Below are positions 13,570 through 24,202 of a stretch of 64,000 nucleotides of DNA, in pieces. The notes below the pieces were generated by a model. It had not been told where the DNA came from. It saw nothing but the letters and a program-made list of their open reading frames with translations, and made no database searches. The first letter of the stretch is position 1. Each line of letters starts with the position of its first letter. The translations under genes were made by a program, and so were the position numbers. Origin of the DNA: Paragordius varius (Eukaryota; Nematomorpha); NCBI GenBank assembly GCA_964247055.1, contig OZ176052.1:1178001-1242000 (forward strand), written 5' to 3'.

Positions 13570-14474
13570 ATTTTTGTTAAACATATTAATTTTACGCCTA
13601 CTTACACGCAAAAAATTGAAAGCATTTAACTTTTATGTTTTCACACTGATTTTTAGCCATAAATAGTTTTAGTTTTTGCGTTATAACTGTAAGCCATCTT
13701 ACGAGTAATGTGAGATATATATTAGGCATTCTTATAACGTCTTAAAAAATCATATAAAACTTTTCATTTTAAAGATGAATTTTTAATATAAGACATAAAA
13801 ATATGTTTTTGACATCCTTTTAATAATTAAAAAAGCTTGTATTTTAACTAATTAAGAATACAATTTCAAGCAATTATTTAATTTGAACATTATTGGAAAT
13901 AAATAAAATATATTTTATCAGTAATATATAGTTTACAAAAACTATATAAGCTTTATAAGTAAATCATAGTTAAAATTAGACCATAAAAACCCTAACATTT
14001 GCAAAATGTTTATTTAACGATTTAGGCATCCTATGATTACCACATTTTAATTCTGATACATCTAATCTGATACCCACACAGTATGAGTAAAATACAGTGT
14101 TTGCTTTACATTAAATGTTGCCAGATAAGATATGCAGGAAAGAGCATTGTGATTTATAAATCAACAGGAGCAAAGATAGTTAGTCTTCTTAGTTGCAGGT
14201 TGGATATATTAGTATATCCTAATGCGTTTCGTTTTTTTTTGGAATCATCAATTGAATATAATGAACGCGGGTAGTTCAAGAATTGATATACATTGAGTTT
14301 TTGGATCATTTGAAACCGAATAGAGAGTCGGGTAAATGAATATTTCAAAGCTTAGAGTCCATGAACAACCGATTGTATTGGATTTCAGCCAGATATAATA
14401 ACACATTATAATCATAAATAACAAAAATAAGCTTTATAAATACGTTATCTCCTTATAAGTTATTAATCAACAGG
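12440..14474. other. Intergenic, nothing identified
   Basis: AT-rich DNA with a (TA)n run at about 13541-13562. The overlapping open frames at 14083-14348 on both strands have no recognisable domain. Confidence 0.55.
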
Positions 14475-14599
14475 AAAAAAAACTATGGGCTTATTATATT
14501 GCCCTTTGATTTATATGGTATCAGTTAATAAAAAAACTAGTGTATACTTACTGATACTGTGAATAGGCTAACTAAATTTAATCAACTTAGTGTTATCTA

Positions 14600-15031
14600 A
14601 ATTTATGGAGATGGCCACGAATCCTGGTTAAATATATTAAATTTTGAATGGTTAAACAACCTTAGGATTACAAAAAAATATTGGTGCGGTTTACAAAGCT
14701 TTCTATTTTCACTTTCTTTAGACGCGAGGCACCAATATTAAAATGCAGAAATATCATCAACTTATCCGCCCTTTCTGGCCAATTCCGATTATCTCAATAG
14801 TCTTGAGCGCCCGAGGATTATGGAATCCTAAAAATGAACGGTTATTTGAACCACCTAATCAAAATGAAAAGCACAGCCGAGATGAGAAAGGATATAGTTA
14901 ACGACACCAGAAAATTCTTTTCTGATAAATTTTTCGAATTTATCAGCGGTAGAAACTATACCCTCACCCGGAGCCTTCTACCTATGCACAGACCCACTAC
15001 GTTATCATAATGCAATATTCATTACTATAAA
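14600..15031 (+). pseudogene. Broken copy of the 146-codon frame found at 20546-20986
   Basis: Aligns with the unit-2 frame from TATGGAGATGGCCACGAAT onward, but one-base indels and stops interrupt it. The protein family is not recognised. It shows that only one of the two duplicates still has an open frame. Confidence 0.65.
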
Positions 15032-15279
15032 ACTAACTATACATATATCTATATATATATCTATTATGTAATTTTTAGCATATGTCCTATATCTTATATT
15101 CTTATTTTTTACAAAATAAATAACACTGTAACCCAAATTTTGGGGACAAGGACAACACTTTAAAATTTAGCATGTGTCATTCAAACGTTCTGAACTTATT
15201 TTTAAAATGGTTGAAAGTGAATTTTGATTAAGTTAAATTTTGATGATTATACGAGTATATATATTTGTATGAAATTGTC

Positions 15280-15606
15280 TCCAAAAATATATACCCTTGA
15301 ACAATTCAAATTTACCCCCGAACAATTAAAATTGACTCTTGAAAAATTCAAATACAGCCTTAAAAATAATTTATGTGTTTTCGGGCTGATATAACTCATT
15401 ATTAATAAGAAATGACTTTTGGCATAGTTTATTATTTTTTCAGTATTATATTAATTTTAGACGAAATTTTTTTAAAAATATAAAAAAATATAGGTTATTT
15501 TTAATTTTAAATAACCTTAGGGTGAATTTGAATTGTTTGAGGGTAAATTTGAATTTTCAAGGGTGGTTTGTGTTCAAGGGTGAATTCGAACTGTAAATGG
15601 AATATA
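15280..15606. mobile_element. Fold-back MITE, family A (shared by both duplication units)
   Basis: Left arm with three units of the type CCCTTGAACAATTCAAATT, core TTTATTATTTTTTCAGTATT, right arm with AGGGTGAATTTGAATTG units ending GAACTGTAAATGG. The orthologous copy in unit 2 is at 21232-21560, so this insertion predates the duplication. Confidence 0.85.
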
Positions 15607-17095
15607 TTGAATGATTCGAAAATTGTTTGAATTTTACTATACGTTTCGCAATATCTTAAAAAATGGCTGGGGAATCGTATTATGGCTTAAGAATTAATAT
15701 ATATTTTGATTTCCCGTTTTCAGAAAATAATTATATTTTTAAAAGTTTTGAATGATAAACCTATAAATAAATAAAAATTAAGGTTGTGTTCTCTCATCAT
15801 CTGCTCTATTGTTAAAAGCTGTCCACTATATTTAAACACAAATATTTATTTAGACTGAAACTTTATTTCCCTCTGTTAGCTTTAGAATTGTTAAATTGAA
15901 ACAACCTGAAAAGTTTCTATGATTTTGGGGCAAACTTATAAATTTGCATTCAATGTTTAGGCGCATTACTAAAAAACGTTTGTAAAAAACTAAATTTTTT
16001 TTACTCAAACTAGGGCACCAAATACTTTTTTGGAATTTTTAATTGGGTTAAAAACTAGCAAAAATATGGATAAAAAGTTAAATGGGTTTTTAACATAAAA
16101 TCACCTGATGAATCGAAGTGAATTTAACAGTTTGAATTTTAATATCTCCCAGCCTAAAAAAACTTAAGAAATATCCATATAAATATAATGATAAATAATA
16201 ATCATTATTTAGTTTTGAGAATTTTGTCCTGCAATATTTATATATATGCAGCTTGTCTTTGATGGTAAAATCCGGCAATAGATCAGTATCTCAACTAAAC
16301 TCTAAAATTAATTTTCCATCATAAAATGTTAATAAAATCGTTCTATATACAAGTTTAAAATTTTAAGGATTAACAAATCCAACCAGTAACAAGACGTTTC
16401 TTGCATTATATTTGGATTTTAGCTAAAAATTATGTTGTATATATTGCTTTTTTAGTAAAATGCAAAAAATAGCATACTTTGACGCCAGACATAAAAATTA
16501 ACAATCTCTATTGTTTGGTTAAAGTTGCATTTTTAATATCATTTAATGTCTATATATCTTTTTTTTACAAGACATGTTAAACTAAGGTTTTATTAGATAG
16601 ATGTTATCTCAAGATAATTTAAGCTTATCAATTCCAATTTTTTTATGGCTCAATAATTTATGCCTAAATATTAGAGTTTTTCCAGCTTCACTAAAATGTT
16701 TGTCAATCTTACCATGAAAATTTAGTAAATTCCCATTTGATGGATCAATATTATTATTATTATTATTAGTGCCTTCTTAGTAAGTTTAAAATAGGTCAGT
16801 TTTGCCAATAATGAAATTGGAGGAATTATAAATTTTTTCCAATAAACACGACCAATATTTTTTTATATCTTTATTGGTAAATTAGGATGCTAAATTTAAT
16901 ATATTTATACATTAAATTGGGGTATTTTTAACATAAAATTGAGAATTATATGTTGTCAAAAATACCTTTCCTCATGTTAATTTACTGTAAATTGGTATAT
17001 AGACAATACAATACAATAACCCTAATTTTTATTTAATAAATTAGCTCTCATATTCAATAAATATATGGATATATGCTAAATGTATATAAATCGGA
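15607..17095. other. Unit 1 non-coding stretch
   Basis: Matches 21561-22991 of unit 2 closely. It includes an (ATT)n run at about 16749-16770. No gene recognised; the short minus-strand frame at 16090-16278 is broken in unit 2 and not supported. Confidence 0.6.
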
Positions 17096-17401
17096 TCAAA
17101 TAGTTGATATTACACTAACAGATGGGATGACATTTTTTTCATTCATCGCGTTTTCAGTAATTTTATTATCCATTTCAGTTGCCAATAAAGATTCATTTGA
17201 TGTTAAAAGAATATTATTTTTATTATCTCCATTAATATGTGTTGATGAATCCATTTCTGTAGACAAAATATTTCCAATGGAGTTTGAACCTTCAACCAAA
17301 ATTCTTAAGCCATCGTTGTTTTGATCACTTTTACCAACAATATTTAACCTAATAGGTTGGGGGGCAAAACATGAAACCAATATTGTGATTAAAAATGGCA
17401 T
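17096..17401 (-). CDS. Small ORF with a possible signal peptide, unit 1 copy (101 residues)
   Basis: Open from an ATG at 17401 to TGA. The first 14-18 residues (MPFLITILVSCFAP) look like a signal peptide. The rest is hydrophilic and rich in Asn, Ser and Glu with no cysteines (motifs EGSNSI, NESLLATEMD, NEKNVIPSVSVIST). The family is not recognised. The duplicate at 22992-23280 keeps the same frame for about 85 codons with indels only in multiples of three, which argues that the sequence codes for protein. It could be a secreted peptide or a 3' exon: a potential acceptor CCTATTAG precedes the conserved part in both copies. The TRAPPC12 terminal exon just upstream has no donor in the phase needed to join it. 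Confidence 0.45.
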   Translation of the reverse strand: MPFLITILVSCFAPQPIRLNIVGKSDQNNDGLRILVEGSNSIGNILSTEMDSSTHINGDNKNNILLTSNESLLATEMDNKITENAMNEKNVIPSVSVISTI

Positions 17402-17446
17402 TTTCGAAACGAATGCAAAAATATTAACTTATTATACGGCTTATAC

Positions 17447-17600
17447 AATTAAAATAAAATTATACCGACAAAATGCGAAAATTAAAAAAGAAATAAAAAA
17501 CAGCCATACTTTTTACATAAATCTATAAATTAACGTTAAAAAAATGTGGTTGTCTTTTAAATTATTACGTTTTCTCTATATAATTTTAAATTTTACTGTA
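17447..17600. mobile_element. MITE, family D (degraded, shared with unit 2)
   Basis: Left AATTATACCGACAAAATGCG, inner GTGGTTGTCTTTTAAA, right TAAATTTTACTGTA. The counterpart in unit 2 is at 23343-23564. Confidence 0.65.
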
Positions 17601-18204
17601 AATGCAGTAATTTACAGTATTTTAATATATAATTTACAAAATTTAATTTCTCAAACAGCTATGTTGTGCATAAAATTCAAATTTTTAATCCATTGTTATT
17701 GAAAAATTTAGTTAATCAAATCCTATAAATTTAAAATATTTTGATCAATCAAAACCCAAAAAGTATAATCTATATAATATTTGGTTACTTTTTCATTTCG
17801 TCAGTCGGGTAGGAATCTACCATTGGTGACATTAATTTTTTGCTTTCTATTCATATATGTTTTAATTAAAGTAAAATTTATGTGTAATTTATCCACAATT
17901 TATCACATTCTACAAATGAATGATATAATTTTGATTAAAAAAACAATTTTTTTTGACTCTTATGATTTAAAAAGTATTTTTTTATTTCAATATTCTAATA
18001 AATCAAAAAATGCCGATGCAGTAGGTATTACGTATATAAATCGTTGACAAATAAATCATTAATACGATTAATTAATGCTAATGTAAAAAATATCTCTTTT
18101 ATTGTCATATAAAAATTCAATTTACGGTTTAAATAAAGATAAAGAAATAAAAACATTATAAAATTAGTAAAACCGATATAAATTTTTTTGAAAGTTGAAT
18201 CTTT

Positions 18205-18690
18205 TTAGTAAACAAAAATCCTATAGACCTTTTCCCTCAAGATTTTAAAACTTGTGTATATAAAAATAGTAAAAAACTTACTATTCGACAACGTTATCGA
18301 AGAGAGTGTCATCATCCCAGCTTTGGACTGTGATGAATCATTTAGATCGGGGAAATTTAACATGCTTGGAGAATTAGTAGTATTATTAGAATTATTAGCC
18401 TGATCAGAAGACAGCACACCAAGTTTAAAGGATTGCGGAGTTAGTAAGCCAAAACTACTTTTACAATGGTAGTATTGATTATTAGCACATTTTTGCAGTA
18501 GTACCCGTTTATGATATAAACTATCACTGGAACGTAATTCATACATGGAACACAAATTATATATGGTATCAGGGTTAGCTAAATCAGTATAGCCTGTACT
18601 ACTATTGGAATCTAACTCGGTTTCAAGCAAATCTATGGCAGATTGCAAATGTCCAGAATATAAATGCGTTAGGGCTATATTGTTAAGTGC
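18205..18690 (-). CDS. TRAPPC12 terminal exon, duplicated tail copy
   Basis: Begins after an intact acceptor at 18691-18692 and reads ALNNIALTHLYSG, then the TRAPPC12 C-terminal signature (IYNLCSMYELRSS, related to vertebrate VLFNLTTMYELES) and SFKLG, then a Ser/Asn-rich tail. Compared with the unit-2 exon, every length difference is a multiple of three, so the frame has been kept since the duplication. A strong donor (GTAAGT) lies at 18276-18281; without splicing the frame runs to a stop at 18205. Whether it is transcribed is unknown: its partner exon at 20291-20417 has lost the acceptor. It might serve as an alternative last exon. Confidence 0.6.
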   Translation of the reverse strand, partial: ALNNIALTHLYSGHLQSAIDLLETELDSNSSTGYTDLANPDTIYNLCSMYELRSSDSLYHKRVLLQKCANNQYYHCKSSFGLLTPQSFKLGVLSSDQANNSNNTTNSPSMLNFPDLNDSSQSKAGMMTLSSITLSNSKFFTIFIYTSFKILREKVYRIFVY

Positions 18691-18692
18691 CT

Positions 18693-19851
18693 ATTCATTC
18701 CAGTGCAAAACAAAAATATAGTAAATAATAAACAGTAATAAAAATCGAAAAAATATGGTGTATTCTGCCTATCATATCGAATGATTTAAGACACCGAATA
18801 TTATTACAAGAAGTTTAAACATTAATTTTGCACTGCCAAATTATACACCATAAGCTGTATACGTAAGGTATAAGAAGGCAAAGTGAATCAAAGATTGTTA
18901 TCAATTTTATTAGTCAATAATAAATACCTAATGTTGTAAAACAAAGCGGATTACACGAAAAAGAAAATAAAATCTTCGCAATAACCTTTATGTATAACAA
19001 CTGACAAATAAAGTCCTATTATTGTAACCTAGTGTAGTGTTGGGTATGATAACTTCTGTTAAACGAACAATAAAAGCCAAAACTGGAGGCCGCAAAAACA
19101 ACTAATTCGCAAATAGTTGTTTTCACAAGGGGGCATACAATAAAAACTTCGCTTCAACTTTTTTTACAGCTAGTATTCAGATTATAGTAAAAGTTTGAAG
19201 ATAATGCACTCTGGTCACCACTTACTTAAACTTGAACTTTACATATTTAAAACTATCTTTTAAAAATTATTGTATTTAATATAAAGAAAACCATATTATA
19301 AAAAGATTATTTTAACAAATTAATTAGCTCATACCATGTACTACGATTCAGATTTCCCCGTAACAATTTTTTTATGATAAAACTGCGCATACTAGTTTAT
19401 TCTACAATCTACATGTGGTGTATGTTATGAGATATTAAACGGCCAAAAAAATTAAATGTCAGACAGTGGGCATAAAAAAATTTTGGTGTTTCAAAATGTT
19501 TCACAAAAATATTCCAGTTTGGTTTTTATTATATATATATATATATATATATTCCAATTCTTCAATAATTTCAAAATATTTTATTAAAGCGGGCTCTCAT
19601 TTTCCTTGTGAAACCATGACAATTAAATTAAAAAGGCATCAGTTTTAAAGGGTGATAGATTTGAATACATTAAGTATCTTTAGACGAGACAAATTTATAC
19701 ATTAGATTTGAATACAATTTTGATGACACCTTAATATATTTGAATTAAAGTATTGTATCAATTTTGTATTTAACCTGCACACGTCGTTATTTTACCTTGG
19801 TTTAACATGAAAATTTTTTATTTCACAAAATATTGTATATAAACATTGTAA

Positions 19852-19894
<43 letters not shown>

Positions 19895-20290
19895 TTTGCA
19901 ATTCAAATTGCCCTTAAACAATTCAAATACACCCTTGAACAATTTCACCCTTAAACAAATCAAATTCACCCACAAATAAAATATAAGTTTTTTAATATTA
20001 AAAATTACCATCAATATTTTTATATCTATTTTTAAAAATAAACATTTTGTTTTAAATTAAAATAATACTGAAAAAATAAAAAACCATGCCACAAAGATAT
20101 ATTTCATATTTCAAAACATAATTTGCTTTAGGGTGAATGTGAATTGTTCGACGGTCATTTTGAATTGTTCAAGGGTGAATTTGAACTGTAAATGGTATGG
20201 TTTAGTTTTCGATTTACAACAGAGGAGAAAAAACAATCGATTATTATATACATACATATATTATATATATATATATATATAATTACTTAC
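18693..20290. other. Unit 1 intron-like stretch between the duplicated exons
   Basis: Corresponds to 24694-25988 in unit 2. It contains a private insertion from about 19650 to 20225 with a long (TA)n run and the family-A MITE at 19891-20199. Confidence 0.65.
19891..20199. mobile_element. Fold-back MITE, family A (private to unit 1)
   Basis: Left arm ATCATTTGCAATTCAAATTG with four ACCCTT-type units, AATACTGAAAAAATAAAAAA core, right arm ending GAACTGTAAATGGTATGG. Its insertion site differs from that of the 25621-25970 copy, although the surrounding duplicated sequence is shared. Confidence 0.8.
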
Positions 20291-20417
20291 AATGCTTTTG
20301 TATGGGGCATATTCAGTGAAAGAGTCATAGAAATAGGCTCTGGCTTCATCAAACACATTTTGAGTTAAAGCTAATAATCCCTTATGCATGGCAAACGTTG
20401 CTTTCCAATGCAACAAC
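20291..20417 (-). pseudogene. Duplicated TRAPPC12 penultimate exon, acceptor lost
   Basis: Encodes the HWKATFAMHKGLLALTQ block of the intact exon at 25989-26116, and a good donor (GTAAGT) follows. The acceptor AG of the intact copy is AT here and a TTG has been inserted near it, so normal splicing into this copy is unlikely. The coding part itself has stayed open. Confidence 0.7.
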
Positions 20418-20545
20418 ATTTATTTTTGGTTATTTTCTTATGATAAGCAAAAAAACTAAAATCCCTTTTATATGCTATCTGTTAACAAAAAACTAGTGTA
20501 TACTTACTGACACTGTGAATAGGCTAACTAAATTTAATCAACTTA

Positions 20546-20986
20546 GTGTTATCTAAATTTTATGGAGATGGCCACGAATTTTGGTTAAATATTCCAAATT
20601 TTAAATGGTTAAACAACCTAAGGATTGAAAAAAATATTGGTGCGGTTGTTCAAAGCTTTCTCTTTTCACTTCTGTTTGAACGCGAGGCACTAATATTAAA
20701 ATGTAGAAATATCATCAACTTATCCACCCTTTCTGGCCAATTCGGATTATGTCAATGGTCTTGGGGGCCCGCGGATTTATGGAAACCAAAAAACGAACGG
20801 TTATTTGAACACCACCTAATCAAAATGAAAAACACAGCTGAGATGAGAAAGGAAAAGATAACGACACTAGAAAATTATTTTCTGATAAATTTTTTGAATT
20901 TATCAGCGGTAGAAACCTGCTCCTTACGAACAATTCCCTATGCACAGCCCCATTACGTTATTATAATGCAATATTCATTACTATAA
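20546..20986 (+). CDS. Unrecognised 146-codon open frame, unit 2
   Basis: Open frame without an ATG at its start (first codon GTG, just after a possible acceptor ACTTAG), so it may be an exon rather than a whole gene. Composition is ordinary for a protein: Trp-rich blocks (EFWLNIPNFKWL, CQWSWGPADLW), a Lys/Glu-rich helix-like stretch and a Leu-rich end. I cannot assign a family. The unit-1 duplicate is broken, so this could equally be a decaying retrocopy that still happens to be open. Confidence 0.3.
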   Translation: MLSKFYGDGHEFWLNIPNFKWLNNLRIEKNIGAVVQSFLFSLLFEREALILKCRNIINLSTLSGQFGLCQWSWGPADLWKPKNERLFEHHLIKMKNTAEMRKEKITTLENYFLINFLNLSAVETCSLRTIPYAQPHYVIIMQYSLL

Positions 20987-21231
20987 ATCTAACTATATAT
21001 ATATATATATTATATATATATCTATTATGTAATTTTTAGCATATGTCCTATATCTTATATTCTTATTTTTAACAAAATAAATAACACTGTAACCCAAATT
21101 TTGGGGACAAGGACAACACTTTAAAATTTAGCATATGACATTCAAACATTCTTTCAAAATGGCTGAGAGTGAAATTTTATTAAGTAAAATTTTGATGATT
21201 ATATGCATATATATATTTGTATGAAATTGTA

Positions 21232-21560
21232 TCCATAAATATTTACCCTTGAACAATTCAAATTTACCCCCGAACAATTAAAATTGACTCTTGAAAAATT
21301 CAAATTCACCCATAAAAATAAATTATGTGTTTTCGGGCTGATATAACTTATCATTAATAAGAAATAACTTTTGGCATAGTTTATTATTTTTTCAGTATTA
21401 TATTAATTTTAGACGAAATTTCATTTAAAATATAACAAAATATCGGTAATATTTAATTTTAAATAACACACTTGGGTGAATTTGAACTGTTCGAGGGTAA
21501 ATTTTAATTTTCAAGGGTGGTTTGTGTTCAAGGGTGAATTTGAACTGTAAATGGTATATA
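21232..21560. mobile_element. Fold-back MITE, family A (unit 2 counterpart of 15280-15606)
   Basis: Same site, arms and core as the unit-1 copy, including the disrupted unit GGGTGGTTTGTGTTCAAGGG, which shows common descent by duplication rather than a new insertion. Confidence 0.85.
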
Positions 21561-22991
21561 TTCAATGATTAGAAAATTGTTTGAATATTACTACATGTTT
21601 CGCATTATATTAAAAAATGGCTGGTTAATCGTATTACGGCTTACGAATTAATATATATTTTGATTTCCAGTTTTCAGAAATTAATTATATTTTTAAAAGT
21701 TTTGAATGATAAACCTATAAATAAATAAAAATTAAGGTTGTGTTATCTCATCATCTGCTCTAATGTTACAAACTGTCCATTATATTCTTTAAACAATATT
21801 TATTAAGACTAAAATTTTATTTTCTTTTGTTAGCTTTATATAGAATTGTTAATATGAAACAAAGTGAAAAGTATCTATGATTTTGGGGCAAATTTATAAA
21901 TTTGCATTCAATGTTTAGGCGCATTACTAAAAAACGTTTGTAAAAAACTAAAATTTTTTCACTCAAACTAGGGCACCAAATACTTTTTTGGAATTTTTAA
22001 TTGGGTTAAAAACTAGCAAAAATATGGATAAAAAGTTAAATGGGTTTTTAACATAAAATCACCTGTTAAATCGAAGTGAATTTAACAGTTATTTGAATTT
22101 TAATATCACCCAGCTAAAAAAACTTAAGAAATATCCATATAAATATAATGATTATTTGAGAATTTTGTCCTGCAATATTTATATGTATGCAGCTTGTCTT
22201 TGATGGTAAAATCCGGCAATAATATGATTAGTAGCTCAACTAACTCCAAAATTAATTTTCCATCATAAGTTGATAAAATCGTTCTATATACAAGTTTAAA
22301 ATTTTAAGGATTAACAAATCCAACCAGTAACAAGACGTTTCTTGCATTATATTTGGATTTTAGCTAAAAATTATGTTGTATAATTTATATATTGCTTTTT
22401 ATAGTAAAATGAAACACAAAAAATAGCATACTTTGACGCCAGACATAAAAATTAACAATCTCTATTTGGTTAAAGTTGCATTTTAATATCATTTAATGTC
22501 TATATTTCATATTTTTTTACAAGACATGTTAAGCTATGTTTTTATTAGATAGATCTTATCTCAAGATAATTTAAGCTTATCAATTCCAATTTTTTTATGG
22601 CTCATTATAATTTATGCCTAAATATTAGAGTTTTTCCAGCTTCACTAAAATGTTTGTCAATCTTACCATGAAAATTTAGTAAATTCCCATTTGATGGATC
22701 AATATTATTATTAATAGTGCCTTCTTAGTAAGTTAAATATAGGTCAGTTTTGCCAATAATGAAATTGGAGGAATTATAAATTTTCTCTAAGTAATTTTAA
22801 GATGGTAAAAAGATTTTTATACATTAAATTGGTGTATTATTAACATAAAATTGAGAATTATAAAAAAATCTTTGTTTATGTTATACTGTAAAATGGTATA
22901 TAAACAGAATACAATAACCCTAATTTTTATTTTAAATTAGCTCTCACATTCATTAAATATATGGATATATGCTAAATGTATACAAATTGGA

Positions 22992-23280
22992 TTATATAGT
23001 TGATATTACACTAACAGATGGGATGACATTTTTTTCATTCATCATGTTTTCAGTATTTTTATCAATTTTATCCATTTCGGTTGCCAATAAAGATTCATTT
23101 GATGTTAAAAGAACATTATTTTTATTATTTCCATTAATATGTGTTGGTAAATCCATTTCTGTAGCCATAATATTTCCACTGGTAAGTGTGATAGAGTTTG
23201 AACCTTCAACCAAAATTCTTAAGCCATCGTTTTGATCAATTTTATCAACAATATTTAACCTAATAGGTGAAAAAAACTTT
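22992..23280 (-). pseudogene. Small ORF, unit 2 copy with lost leader
   Basis: The conserved body is open to TGA and matches the unit-1 ORF (EGSNSI, NESLLATEMD, PSVSVISTI), with extra ITLTSG- and DKN-type insertions in whole codons. The start codon position reads ATC instead of ATG, and the leader segment between it and CCTATTAG differs and is out of frame. If the protein needs its leader, this copy is not functional; if the body is an exon with acceptor CCTATTAG, it may still be. Confidence 0.4.
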
Positions 23281-23342
23281 ATTGTGATTAAAAATGGGAT
23301 TTTCGAAACGATGCAAAAATATTAACTTATTATACGGCGTAT

Positions 23343-23564
23343 ACAATAAAAATTGAAATTTTACCGAAATTAGAAAAACAAAACAAAAAGACAACCATAC
23401 CTTTTTCTTAATATCAACTTCTACATAAACTATATACTACGAATATGAAAAAAATTATTGAAGATGTCATCCAATTACACATAAATCTATAAATCTAGGT
23501 TTAAAAAATATGGTTTTCTTTTAAATTTTTACGTTTTCTCTATATAATTTTAAATTTTACTGTA
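23343..23564. mobile_element. MITE, family D (unit 2 counterpart)
   Basis: Left AAAATTGAAATTTTACCGAA, then AAAGACAACCATAC; right TTTTAAATTTTACTGTA. It is longer internally than the unit-1 copy at 17447-17600. Confidence 0.65.
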
Positions 23565-24202
23565 AATGCAGAAATTCACAGTTTTTTAATATACATTTGC
23601 ATAATAATTTGATATAAAATTTAAAATCTCACACAACTATGTTGTGCATAAAATTCAAATTTTTGATACCATTGTTATTCAAAAATTTAGTTAATCAAAT
23701 CATATATATTTTATAATATTTGGATCAATCAAAACCCAAAAAGTATAATCTATATAATATTTGGTTACTTTTTCATTTCATCAGTCGGGTAGGGATCTAC
23801 CATTGGTGACATTGATTTTTTGCTTTCTATTCATATATTATATTTTAATTAAATTAAAATTTATGTGTAATTTATCCACAATTTATCACTTTCATCAAAT
23901 GAATGATATAATTTGATTAAAAAAACAAAATTTTCTGACTCTTATGATTTAAAAAAGTATTTTTTTTATTTCAATATTGTAATTAAACAAAAAATTCAGA
24001 GGAGTAGGTATTACGATTAATCAGTAAAAAATAAATCATTAAAACAATTAGTTAATGCTAATGTAAAAAATATCTCTTTTATTGTCATAGAAAAATTCAA
24101 TTGACGGTTTAAATAAAGATATAGATATATAAAAACATTATAAAATTAGTTAAACCGATATAAATTTTTCTCAAAAGTTGGTTCTTTTTTACAACAAAAA
24201 TC

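Larger units (their letters stand above)
14475..20447. repeat. Tandem duplication, unit 1
   Basis: Begins near the block ACTAGTGTATACTTACTGA and ends just beyond the duplicate of a TRAPPC12 exon. It matches 20448-26116 in order throughout: a broken copy of the 20546-20986 frame, one family-A MITE, a possible secreted ORF, a family-D MITE, the TRAPPC12 terminal exon and the preceding exon. Small indels separate the units; unit 1 also has an extra stretch at about 19650-20225 that includes a private family-A MITE. Confidence 0.9.

Noticed and set aside
14083-14348. Overlapping open frames on both strands
   Set aside because: No recognisable domain, splice support or duplicate outside the repeat units.
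17781-18047. 88-codon plus-strand frame in unit 1
   Set aside because: The corresponding unit-2 sequence does not keep the frame and the composition is AT-noise.
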